From assembly GCA_002343075.1 (NCBI GenBank), contig DDRH01000039.1, positions 56,979 through 100,192 of the forward strand: a DNA stretch of 43,214 nucleotides. The letters are read 5' to 3'. Source of the stretch: Phycisphaerales bacterium UBA2421 (lineage in GTDB: Bacteria; Planctomycetota; Phycisphaerae; Tepidisphaerales; Tepidisphaeraceae). The position numbers were made by a program, and so were the translations under genes. Shown here piece after piece: positions 32,984-41,054 of this stretch; positions within the stretch are counted from its first letter, which is position 1, and every line of letters starts with the position of its first letter. The notes beneath the pieces are model-generated. The model made no database searches and had not been told where the DNA came from. It worked only from the letters and a program-made list of their open reading frames with translations.

Positions 32984-34626
32984 TCCCGCTGATTGTGTTT
33001 CTCATATTTGTTGCGGCGGTGCTGGGTCTGAGTTTCGTCCTGGGCTCGAAGGCCAAGAGCGCGTCGGGCTACTTCGCCGCACATGGGCAGGTGGGGTGGT
33101 TTGTAAACGGGGTCGCGTTTGCGGGTGATTATCTCTCGGCGGCGAGTTTTCTGGGCATCTGCGGGATGATTGCGTTCTACGGGTACGATGGGTTTCTTTA
33201 CTCCATCGGCTACCTCGCGGGCTGGGTCGTCGCGTTGCTGGTCATCGCCGAACCCATCAAGCGGTTGGGTAAATACACCTTTGCCGACGCACTCGACAGC
33301 CAGTTTAACTCGCGCGGCATCAAACTGGCCGCTGCCATCAGCACGCTTGTGGTGAGCCTGTTTTATCTGATTCCGCAGATGGTCGGCGCAGGCGCACTTA
33401 TCAAGCCGCTGCTCGGCCTGGATCACCATTGGGGTGTGCTGATCGTCGGTTCGGTGGTGACCGTCATCGTCGTCACCGCGGGGATGGTCAGCACCACATG
33501 GGTGCAGTTTATCAAGGGATCGCTCCTCGTGATCTTTTGCGCGATGTTGACGATTGCCATTCTCGCGCGTGGGTTTCGCGTTACGATGACCGAGGTCCCC
33601 ACGACCCCGGTGACTGCAGTCGACCCCAAAGACGTGCCCACCGGGGGCCATGTGATCGCAATTGCCGGCTTGCCGCCCGGGGTGGATAGCACCGGCCCGC
33701 TGGGGCCGATTGCATTTCTTCAAAGAATCAATGACGTGACAGTCCTCAACTGGAAGAAAGCCGGTGATACCTACACACCCGAGGTGCGCGAGGCGAAGTC
33801 CCTCATGCTCCCCGGGGGATCGCCGACGTTTAAGGGCATTCGGTCAGAAAAGCTCTCCGACCGGCTCGATTTCATCTCGCTGATGCTTGCGCTTTTTGCC
33901 GGAACGGCATCATTGCCGCATATCCTGATTCGCTACTACACCGTGAAAGATGCCGCTGCGGCACGACGCAGCACCGTGGTGGGGATTGCGGCGATCGGAT
34001 TCTTCTATGTGCTGACGCTTTATCTGGGGCTGGGCGCGCTCACCAGCGGGTTGCTCAATCCTGCCGACAGCAATATGTCGGCGCCACTGCTCGCAAGGAG
34101 TTTTGGTGAACTGCCATTTGCCATCATCAGTGCCATCGCGTTTACCACTGTGCTGGGAACGGTCAGCGGGCTGATTTTGGCTGCGACCGGGGCCGTGGCG
34201 CACGACCTCATGGAGAATGTGTTCAGCATAAAATTCAGCGACACTGGTAAAGTGAGAGCGGCAAAGGTGTCGGCGGTGTTTATTGGCGTTGCGGCGATGG
34301 TTTTGGGCGTGTTGTTTAAGGATCTGAACGCGTCGTTCCTTGTCGGCTGGGCGTTCAATATTGCCGGCAGTGCCAACTTGCCCGCGTTGGTCATGCTTCT
34401 CTTCTGGAAGCGCACGACCAAGCAGGGAATCGCAGCGGCGATCGCGGTTGGGCTGGTTTCTTCGCTCGGCTGGGTGCTTCTTAGCGCGGATGCGTTTGCG
34501 AAGGTGTACGGTCTTGATCCCGCCGCGGCACCGGCACCGTTCAGCCAACCCGGGCTGATCACGATCCCGCTAGGCTTCGTGGTGCTTGTGGTGGTCTCCC
34601 TCATGACAAAGCCACGATCACAATAA
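32980..34626 (+). CDS. Cation/acetate-type solute:sodium symporter (ActP-like)
   Basis: 548 residues from ATG 32980, overlapping the DUF485 stop, with GGAAGAG upstream; an in-frame ATG at 32941 lies inside the upstream gene. Solute:sodium symporter family: GQVGWFVNGVAFAGDYLSAASFLG near the N-terminus, STLVVSLFYLIPQMVGAGALI, FAGTASLPHILIRYYTV and AFTTVLGTVSGLILAATGAV. It has about 13 membrane helices and an insertion (about residues 185-270) between helices, as in ActP. It takes up acetate or another short monocarboxylate with Na+. It may feed the central metabolism genes nearby; no acetyl-CoA synthetase is in the window. Confidence 0.92.
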   Translation: MIPLIVFLIFVAAVLGLSFVLGSKAKSASGYFAAHGQVGWFVNGVAFAGDYLSAASFLGICGMIAFYGYDGFLYSIGYLAGWVVALLVIAEPIKRLGKYTFADALDSQFNSRGIKLAAAISTLVVSLFYLIPQMVGAGALIKPLLGLDHHWGVLIVGSVVTVIVVTAGMVSTTWVQFIKGSLLVIFCAMLTIAILARGFRVTMTEVPTTPVTAVDPKDVPTGGHVIAIAGLPPGVDSTGPLGPIAFLQRINDVTVLNWKKAGDTYTPEVREAKSLMLPGGSPTFKGIRSEKLSDRLDFISLMLALFAGTASLPHILIRYYTVKDAAAARRSTVVGIAAIGFFYVLTLYLGLGALTSGLLNPADSNMSAPLLARSFGELPFAIISAIAFTTVLGTVSGLILAATGAVAHDLMENVFSIKFSDTGKVRAAKVSAVFIGVAAMVLGVLFKDLNASFLVGWAFNIAGSANLPALVMLLFWKRTTKQGIAAAIAVGLVSSLGWVLLSADAFAKVYGLDPAAAPAPFSQPGLITIPLGFVVLVVVSLMTKPRSQ

Positions 34627-34697
34627 GAGATTACAAGGTCTTTTAATCCTGTGATGGCGGTGGTACTGTATGGCGCATGGGGAACGAGGTACGCGCC

Positions 34698-36014
34698 ATG
34701 AATATCATCAAAACATGCGGTATATTGGGCATTTTCGCATCTTCTGCGCTGGCTGAACCGGAAACGGCACGGCTGGAACGGCAGATCGAAGAACTTCGGC
34801 TACGGGTTGCGGAGTTGTCCGCTCAGCAGACACGTTTATCTGATAAAGAGTTGCGCCGCACGATCGATCAGGTGCTCGACGACGCCGACCGGCGCTCGCA
34901 CTGGCTCGCCGCCGAGGGCTTCACAGCGGGGTGGGATAATGGCTTTTGGCTCAAGAGTGCTGATGGCAACTATGCGATGAAACTCGGGCTGCTCTTCCAG
35001 CCGCGGTTTGTGATGGATTATCGGGAGGGCGGGGGATCGGGCCTGTCGGCCGATAGCGACACGCAGGCCGGATTTGAAATCAAGCGCACCCAGTTCATTG
35101 TCAGCGGCAACGCCTTCACGCCCGATCTGACCTACAACTTCATGTGGGAAAGTCCGCAGGGTGGTGGGCTGGGATTGCTGGATGCATTTGTCAGTTACAA
35201 GTTTGCCGACGATTTTGCTATGAAGTTTGGCCAGTACTTTGACCCGCTGAGCCGCGAAACGCTCAACGGTCCCCCGCGGCGACTGGGGGTTGAAGCGTCA
35301 TTGGTGGACTTCTATCTTGCGGGCGGGCTGGCTGATCGAGTGCAGGGCATGTCTTTGATTTACGGCTTGTATAAGAAGGATAATCCGCTGTATGTCGAGG
35401 TCATGGTGCATGACGGTGCCAAGAGCCGTAACACGAATTTTGAAGATGACCCGTCGTCGGGCAATTTTGGTTTTGCCGCCCGGGTCGAGGCAAAGTGTTT
35501 CGGCGATTGGAGCAGCTACAAAGACCTGACTGCCGCGGGAAACAAGAATGATCTGCTCGCGTTCGGTGCAGGGGTGGATTTTACGGAGGCGGACAATCGA
35601 CAGCAGTGGCTGGCTTCGGTCGATGGTCAGTGGGAAAGCGGGGCGCTCGCGTTGTTTGCAGCGGTGAATCTTCGATACGTTGAGCAGCGCAATGAGCCAC
35701 AGGATGACTCGTTCTTCGACTACGGCGGGCTTGTCCAGGCGGCGTATCTGGTGAACGAACATTTTGAGGTGTTTGGCCGCTATGGGTTTATCGAGTTTGA
35801 TGAACCAGTTGCCGGGACTGATTCGGCCATTCACGAAGTCGTGGCGGGTGTAAACTGGTATGTGCAGCCGAGCACGCCGCACCGGGCCAAGGTGACCTTC
35901 GACCTCACCTACCTGCCCAACGGCGGGGGGCCTGGTGCGAAAGGCCTTGGCATTGCCGGGGGCGATGACGACGACGAAATCGTCCTCCGCGGGCAGTTTC
36001 AGTTGTTTCTCTGA
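34698..36014 (+). CDS. Outer-membrane porin, phosphate-selective porin O/P type
   Basis: 438 residues from ATG 34698 (MNIIKTCGILGIFASSALAEP, signal peptide), with GAGG nine bases upstream; an upstream in-frame ATG at 34677 has no such site. A short coiled coil follows (ARLERQIEELRLRVAELSAQQ). The rest is an amphipathic beta-barrel: KLGLLFQPRFVMDYR, DLTYNFMWESPQGGGLGLLDAFVSYKF, FAMKFGQYFDPLSRE, ending in ILRGQFQLFL-type text with a C-terminal aromatic-hydrophobic end. It matches the OprO/OprP family and passes small solutes through the outer membrane. Ends 14 bases from the convergent pdeM gene. Confidence 0.88.
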   Translation: MNIIKTCGILGIFASSALAEPETARLERQIEELRLRVAELSAQQTRLSDKELRRTIDQVLDDADRRSHWLAAEGFTAGWDNGFWLKSADGNYAMKLGLLFQPRFVMDYREGGGSGLSADSDTQAGFEIKRTQFIVSGNAFTPDLTYNFMWESPQGGGLGLLDAFVSYKFADDFAMKFGQYFDPLSRETLNGPPRRLGVEASLVDFYLAGGLADRVQGMSLIYGLYKKDNPLYVEVMVHDGAKSRNTNFEDDPSSGNFGFAARVEAKCFGDWSSYKDLTAAGNKNDLLAFGAGVDFTEADNRQQWLASVDGQWESGALALFAAVNLRYVEQRNEPQDDSFFDYGGLVQAAYLVNEHFEVFGRYGFIEFDEPVAGTDSAIHEVVAGVNWYVQPSTPHRAKVTFDLTYLPNGGGPGAKGLGIAGGDDDDEIVLRGQFQLFL

Positions 36015-36028
36015 GGAAGTTCGCGGCG

Positions 36029-36721
36029 CTACGCCCGCCAAGCCGCACTGCGCCGCGGGAGTGGTACGGGGATTACCCGGCCTTGGGCAGCGACGTATAG
36101 CTGTCGCTCATGATTGGGTGCGACGGCGCATCCCCCGGTAAAACGGCCGAACGCGGGCAAGATCATTCTCCGTTGCTCTATCACGAAGCAGGGGACGCGC
36201 ACACCTTGGCCGTCAAAATCGCGCAGCGAGGCGGTCGGGTGAATGTGCCCGCAGATCACCGGTCGCGCCGCGCCGTCGATCGGTTCATGGGCGAATGTGA
36301 TGCCATCAAGGTCGAGCGGGGCAGTGTGCACAGTGATCGAGAGCGCATCGGGAATTGAGTTGGCCCGGCGGTCGTGATTTCCAAGGATGAGATCGATCGT
36401 CAGTCTCGGTCTTGCACAACGCCAGAGGTGAAGTTGCTCGTGCATTGGCGCGGGGTCGTTTACATACCCGTGAAAGCAATCGCCGAGTATCAGCAGCCGG
36501 CTCGCCTGCGTGCGGTCGAGCAACTGAGTGAGTTTGAACAAATCACCCGCGGTAGTCCCCGCTGGGACGGGCAGGCCATTTTGGCGGAAAATGGCGGCTT
36601 TGCCAAAGTGCAGATCGGCGACGATGAGCGCCCGCTGCTCGGGCCAGTGCACGGCGCGGTCGGGGTCGAGAACGAGGGTGTGGCCGCCGAACTTAATCAT
36701 GCGAAGTTGAAGAGTCGTCAT
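36029..36721 (-). CDS. pdeM: Ligase-associated DNA damage response phosphoesterase, PdeM-like
   Basis: 230 residues from ATG 36721. Alternatives are the adjacent ATG at 36724 or ATG 36700, which overlaps the helicase stop by 8 bases; no clear Shine-Dalgarno decides. Calcineurin-type metallophosphoesterase motifs: ADLHFGKAAIFRQNGLPVP, LLILGDCFHGY, LGNHDRRA, FAHEP and CGHIHPT. The ADLHFGKA...G.PVP text and position directly after the partner DEXH helicase identify it as the PdeM type. It is thought to process DNA ends in a repair system. It overlaps or abuts the upstream helicase gene, so the two are co-translated. Confidence 0.88.
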   Translation of the reverse strand: MTTLQLRMIKFGGHTLVLDPDRAVHWPEQRALIVADLHFGKAAIFRQNGLPVPAGTTAGDLFKLTQLLDRTQASRLLILGDCFHGYVNDPAPMHEQLHLWRCARPRLTIDLILGNHDRRANSIPDALSITVHTAPLDLDGITFAHEPIDGAARPVICGHIHPTASLRDFDGQGVRVPCFVIEQRRMILPAFGRFTGGCAVAPNHERQLYVAAQGRVIPVPLPRRSAAWRA

Positions 36722-39239
36722 CATCCACCGCCGCGGCTTCCAGCCGCTTGAGCATTCGTTCAATCCTTTGACTGGCGTTCTCGACGCGAACGGTCTGGCT
36801 GCTGATGCGTTGCGCCCAGAGCGGAAACGCCATCGGTGTCAGCCGCGGGGGCGATTTTAGCAGAAGCTGCTGGCCCGCAAACTGCTGCAGCGCGGCCTTA
36901 AGGCGATTAATCTCCAGTTGCTGTTCGAGTACTTCCCGGCGCGCCTGTTCGATGAGCAGGTTGGCGGGGTCAAACTCGGAGAAAACTTCGTAAAACAACT
37001 CACTCGAAGCCTGCAACTGCCGATTCGACCGCGGCTGGCCTGGCTGGTTGGGAACGATCAATCCGGCGACGCGCGCAATCTCGCGAAACTGCCGCTTGGT
37101 CAGTTCGCCAGCGTTAAGACAGGCCAGCAGGGTTTCAACCAGTTCATCGGGTGAGAGCAGCCGGCGCCATTCAGCTTCATCAATGGTGATTAGCTCCGGC
37201 GAATGCAGCTCTATCCCGTAATCGGTGAGCGTCGCAGTGACCGGGACATCGTGCTTCAGGTGAATCCGGTGAGCGACAACCGCGCCGAGTCCTTCGTGAA
37301 CGAGTCTGCCGAGAAACGGAAAGAGAAAGTGATGCCCCCCTTCATGCGTTGCGATCGATTCGATCAGAAGTTCGTCGGGCGACGGAATGCTCGACCATCG
37401 CGACTGGATCGCCAGTAGCGGGGCGACCCGGCGCATCTCGGCGTCGGCAAAGACTCGGCGTCGGGCTTCATCGAGCCGGTGTCGCACGCGATCGGCGAGG
37501 TGTGTACTCATCGGAAACCGCGCGCCCATCCACTGCGCGATGACTCCGCTCCGGGTCTTTGCCGGGCGCACGCGGGCGGTCATCTGGTGCACGCTGATGA
37601 GCTCGAGATTACGGCCCGCGAAGATGAATTTGTCGCCCGGTTTCAGCCGCGTGATGAACGACTCTTCCATCGAACCGAGCTTGCGGCCGTTGCTCTGGAT
37701 GAGGCTGATCATGCCATCGGAGACAATCGTGCCGATGCCGAGTCGATGTTGCCGGGCAAACTGGGCCGATGCGATGGACCATCGGCCCGATGCGGCGTCG
37801 AGGACGACCCGGGCGAAGCGCGGATATGCCGTCAATGTCGGCCCCCCGCGGGCGACAAAATCGAGCACCCAACCCCATTCCTCGCGGGTGAGTTCAGCAA
37901 ACGCGTGCGTCGATCGCACTTCATCGAACAGCGCGTCCCCGTCAAACCCGCCGCCGGCGGCAATGGTGACCGCATGCTGCACAAGCACGTCAAGCGGTTT
38001 TCGCAGCGGCGGGCGGGATTCGATCAGTTTCAGCTCGATTCCGTGTCGGGCGGCGGAAAACTCCACAAGCTCAAAAGAATGAGTCGGAACACACACCGCC
38101 ACGCTCGCCTCTCCCGGCCTGTGCCCGCTGCGCCCGGCCCGCTGCATGAGCCGGCCAACGCCCTTCGGGCTGCCGATCTGAATCACGCGATCGACCGCGG
38201 AAAAGTCGACACCAAGATCGAGGCTCGACGTGCAGACGACCGCACGCAGCTTGCCATCACGCAGCAAATGTTCCACTTCCAGCCGAATCTTTCGATCGAG
38301 GGATCCGTGATGAATCGCAACTTCCCCCAGCCATTCGGGCCGCCGTGACAGAATGCTTTTGAACCAGTGCTCGGTGTGCGATCGGGTGTTGCAGAACACC
38401 AGCGCGCTGCCGGGCTTATCCAACTCGGCAATCACCGGATCAACCATGCGGATGCCGAGATGTCCCGCCCAGGGAAAACGCTCGGCAGACTCGGGAAGCA
38501 TCGTGCTGATGTGAAGGTCTTTGGCCAGATTCGCATGGATCATCATTCCTTCCCGCGATTCTCCCGCGGTTGCAACCCTGTCATGGCCCATTAGTACGTC
38601 GAGCGATTCCTGCAGGTTTCCGAGTGTGGCGGACAAGCCCCACACACGCAGTTGCGGGTTTAAGCGTCGAAGCCGGGATAGCCCTAGTTCCAGTTGTACG
38701 CCGCGTTTTGTGCTCATCAGTTCGTGCCACTCGTCGACGATGACGCATCGAAGCGTGCTCATGCGTTCGAGGCTGTCGGGGTAGGACAGTTGCAGCGAAA
38801 GCGACTCGGGAGTTGTCACCAGCACCGTCGGCAATCGTTCCTTCTGCCGCTTGCGAATGGATGACGATGTATCGCTGGTGCGAAGCTCGACCGACCAAGG
38901 CAGCCCCAGTTCGAGCGCCGCGGCTGTCAGGGCGTGGGTTGTATCGTTGGCCAGGGCGCGCAGCGGGGTGAGCCAGAGAATCGTGAATGGCGACGTCTTG
39001 GCCCGGGCCGGTTTAGGTCTCTCGGTAAGGTTGTGCGCAAGGCCCTCGATGAGTGGCCCGCCGAAGACCGCGAGCGTTTTGCCGCTTCCAGTGGGGGCGT
39101 GCACCAGCCCGCTGTGCCCGGCGAGGTAGGCGTTCCAGGCATTGAGCTGAAACTCGAACGGCGTCCAGCCGCGCCGGGCGAGGTGCGCGAGCAGCTTGGT
39201 TCGCGCATCTGCAAAGCGATCGGCGTCGGGTGGTCGCAT
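36693..39239 (-). CDS. Ligase-associated DNA damage response DEXH-box helicase (Lhr family)
   Basis: 848 residues, full length. Superfamily 2 helicase: Walker A HAPTGSGKT (residues 47-55), DExH box VDEWHE (about 168-173), motif III GLSATLG (about 201-207) and the C-terminal motif VIQIGSPKGVGRLMQRAGRSGHR. The long Lhr-core C-terminal part (winged helix and DUF4 type, about 450-780) is present. It acts as a 3'-5' DNA helicase in repair together with PdeM. In other bacteria it is found with an ATP-dependent DNA ligase and an exonuclease; neither is adjacent here. ATG 39239. Confidence 0.92.
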   Translation of the reverse strand: MRPPDADRFADARTKLLAHLARRGWTPFEFQLNAWNAYLAGHSGLVHAPTGSGKTLAVFGGPLIEGLAHNLTERPKPARAKTSPFTILWLTPLRALANDTTHALTAAALELGLPWSVELRTSDTSSSIRKRQKERLPTVLVTTPESLSLQLSYPDSLERMSTLRCVIVDEWHELMSTKRGVQLELGLSRLRRLNPQLRVWGLSATLGNLQESLDVLMGHDRVATAGESREGMMIHANLAKDLHISTMLPESAERFPWAGHLGIRMVDPVIAELDKPGSALVFCNTRSHTEHWFKSILSRRPEWLGEVAIHHGSLDRKIRLEVEHLLRDGKLRAVVCTSSLDLGVDFSAVDRVIQIGSPKGVGRLMQRAGRSGHRPGEASVAVCVPTHSFELVEFSAARHGIELKLIESRPPLRKPLDVLVQHAVTIAAGGGFDGDALFDEVRSTHAFAELTREEWGWVLDFVARGGPTLTAYPRFARVVLDAASGRWSIASAQFARQHRLGIGTIVSDGMISLIQSNGRKLGSMEESFITRLKPGDKFIFAGRNLELISVHQMTARVRPAKTRSGVIAQWMGARFPMSTHLADRVRHRLDEARRRVFADAEMRRVAPLLAIQSRWSSIPSPDELLIESIATHEGGHHFLFPFLGRLVHEGLGAVVAHRIHLKHDVPVTATLTDYGIELHSPELITIDEAEWRRLLSPDELVETLLACLNAGELTKRQFREIARVAGLIVPNQPGQPRSNRQLQASSELFYEVFSEFDPANLLIEQARREVLEQQLEINRLKAALQQFAGQQLLLKSPPRLTPMAFPLWAQRISSQTVRVENASQRIERMLKRLEAAAVDDDDSSTSHD

Positions 39240-39318
39240 CTTGGCAGGATTATAGAACAGCCCCGTAAGTTGGGGTTTCGGGTGTTATGCAAACTGCAAA
39301 CACCGCCGGGCCGGTGGG

Positions 39319-40941
39319 CTAATCGACCAGTTTCGCCTCTTCCAAGTCGATTTCCTCCTGCAGCCGGCGCAGTACTTCGTCGCCGATAATGTTGTGATCG
39401 CGCAGAAACGTCACCATTTGCCGCTCAGCCACCAGAACTTCGTGGTGCACACGGGCGAGCGTTTCCAGCGGACACTGGTGCTCGTTGCTCTCGTTGTTTA
39501 GCTCGCGGACGCGCGTCAACGCATTCAGACGTTCGTCGTAGCTCTCGCGAATCCTGCGGGAAACTTCCGGGGGCACTTCGTTTGTGAAGCTCATCGCCTC
39601 CAGCCGGGCGAGCGCGGCATGTGTAGCTTCCCACCGTGCTTCTCGCTCTTCCCGGATGGTTGAACCATCGTCGCCGAGTCGGAAAAATCGAATCATTGGC
39701 GGGAGGGTCAGGCCTTGAAAGACCAGTGTTGCCAGGATTACAGCAAATGACAGAAATATGATGTGATTGCGGTAAGGAAAATCATTGGGCAGCGCCATCG
39801 CCGCGGCGAGGGTTACGATGCCGCGCATACCTGCCCAGCCGATGACCGTGAGCCAGCTTGCCGGCGGGGGAGGTTCTGAGTTGCGCACTTTGGCTGAAAC
39901 GATGCGCGGAATCCATGCCATCGGGAAGACCCAGAGCAGTCGGACGATGATCACCACGCCGCTCAGTGCCACCGACCACCATATGAGCGTGGCCACCGAC
40001 ACTTCGGAGAGGGCTGAGACGACATCGGGCAGTTGCAGGCCGATCAGCACGAAGATGAGTCCGTTCATGAGGAAGACAAGCGTTTCCCACACCGCCGCGT
40101 CGCGCAGACGGCTTCGGCCGGTGAGATAGCGTGGGGTTTGCCGCGACATGTAAACCCCCGCCGACACCGCCGCCAGCACGCCGCTGCAGCCGAGCCATTC
40201 GGCGGGCAGGTATGCCACGAACGGCGTGAGCAGAGCAATCGTTCCCTCAACGCTGACCAGGTGGACCCTGCGGCGAACATGAAGCGTCGCCCACGCCGCC
40301 AGCAGGCCAATCAGCACCCCGCCGATGCCGACCAGAGGGAGCTTCCATGTGGCGTGGATGATCTCACCTTGAAGCATACCCGACATCGCCGCGGCGATGG
40401 CCAGCTTGTAGAGCACCAGCGCACTGGCATCGTTGATTAGCGATTCGCCCTCCAGAATGATGACAATCCGCTTCGGCGCCGCCAGGCGCTGTGCAATTGC
40501 AGCGGCGGCGATTGCGTCCGGCGGGCTGACAATCGCCCCGAGTGCGATCGCTGCTGGCCAGGGCATCTCTGGAATCAGCGCGCGCATCAGGATTGCCACC
40601 ACCGCCGTCGTAAACAGCACCAGGCCGAAGGCCAGCATGAGGATTGGGCGAAGATTCTGGCGGAAATCGCGCCACGTCGTATGACTTCCCGAGTAATACA
40701 ACAGCGGGGGCAGAAACAGCAGGAAGACATATTCCGGGGCGAGTTGAACCGGCGGTAGTCCGGGCACCAGGCCAATCACCATTCCCGAAACCACGAGAAG
40801 AATCGGGTACGGCAGCCGCAGTTTTTCTGCGACCATGGCAATGCCTGCAACCAGAAGAAGCAGCCCGAGCACCACCTCAATCAACTGCCCCGAGCCGCCG
40901 CCCGCAGAGGCCAAAACCGCAAAAGTGCTTGAGTCGATCAT
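39319..40941 (-). CDS. Na+/H+ antiporter, CPA1 family
   Basis: 540 residues. Twelve or so membrane helices, with VVSGMVIGLVPGLPPVQL, ALGAIVSPPDAIAAAAIAQRL (the SPPDA ion-binding region), ILEGESLINDASALVLYKLA (the conserved ND pair), and a cytoplasmic C-terminal tail of about 130 residues that is acidic and helical (EEREARWEATHAALARLE, IDLEEAKLVD). It exchanges Na+ or K+ for protons across the inner membrane for pH and salt control. ATG 40941. The gap to the helicase is 79 bases; co-transcription is possible but there is no functional link. Confidence 0.93.
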   Translation of the reverse strand: MIDSSTFAVLASAGGGSGQLIEVVLGLLLLVAGIAMVAEKLRLPYPILLVVSGMVIGLVPGLPPVQLAPEYVFLLFLPPLLYYSGSHTTWRDFRQNLRPILMLAFGLVLFTTAVVAILMRALIPEMPWPAAIALGAIVSPPDAIAAAAIAQRLAAPKRIVIILEGESLINDASALVLYKLAIAAAMSGMLQGEIIHATWKLPLVGIGGVLIGLLAAWATLHVRRRVHLVSVEGTIALLTPFVAYLPAEWLGCSGVLAAVSAGVYMSRQTPRYLTGRSRLRDAAVWETLVFLMNGLIFVLIGLQLPDVVSALSEVSVATLIWWSVALSGVVIIVRLLWVFPMAWIPRIVSAKVRNSEPPPPASWLTVIGWAGMRGIVTLAAAMALPNDFPYRNHIIFLSFAVILATLVFQGLTLPPMIRFFRLGDDGSTIREEREARWEATHAALARLEAMSFTNEVPPEVSRRIRESYDERLNALTRVRELNNESNEHQCPLETLARVHHEVLVAERQMVTFLRDHNIIGDEVLRRLQEEIDLEEAKLVD

Positions 40942-41054
40942 GGGTGATGGAGAGAAGTAACCTCAGCCGGCGCAGATCGCCAGTCCGCCGTTGCTCGACG
41001 CGGCATCTTACAATGCTTCCTGCGGGGGGATTTTTCGAGGCTGGTTGATTGGCG

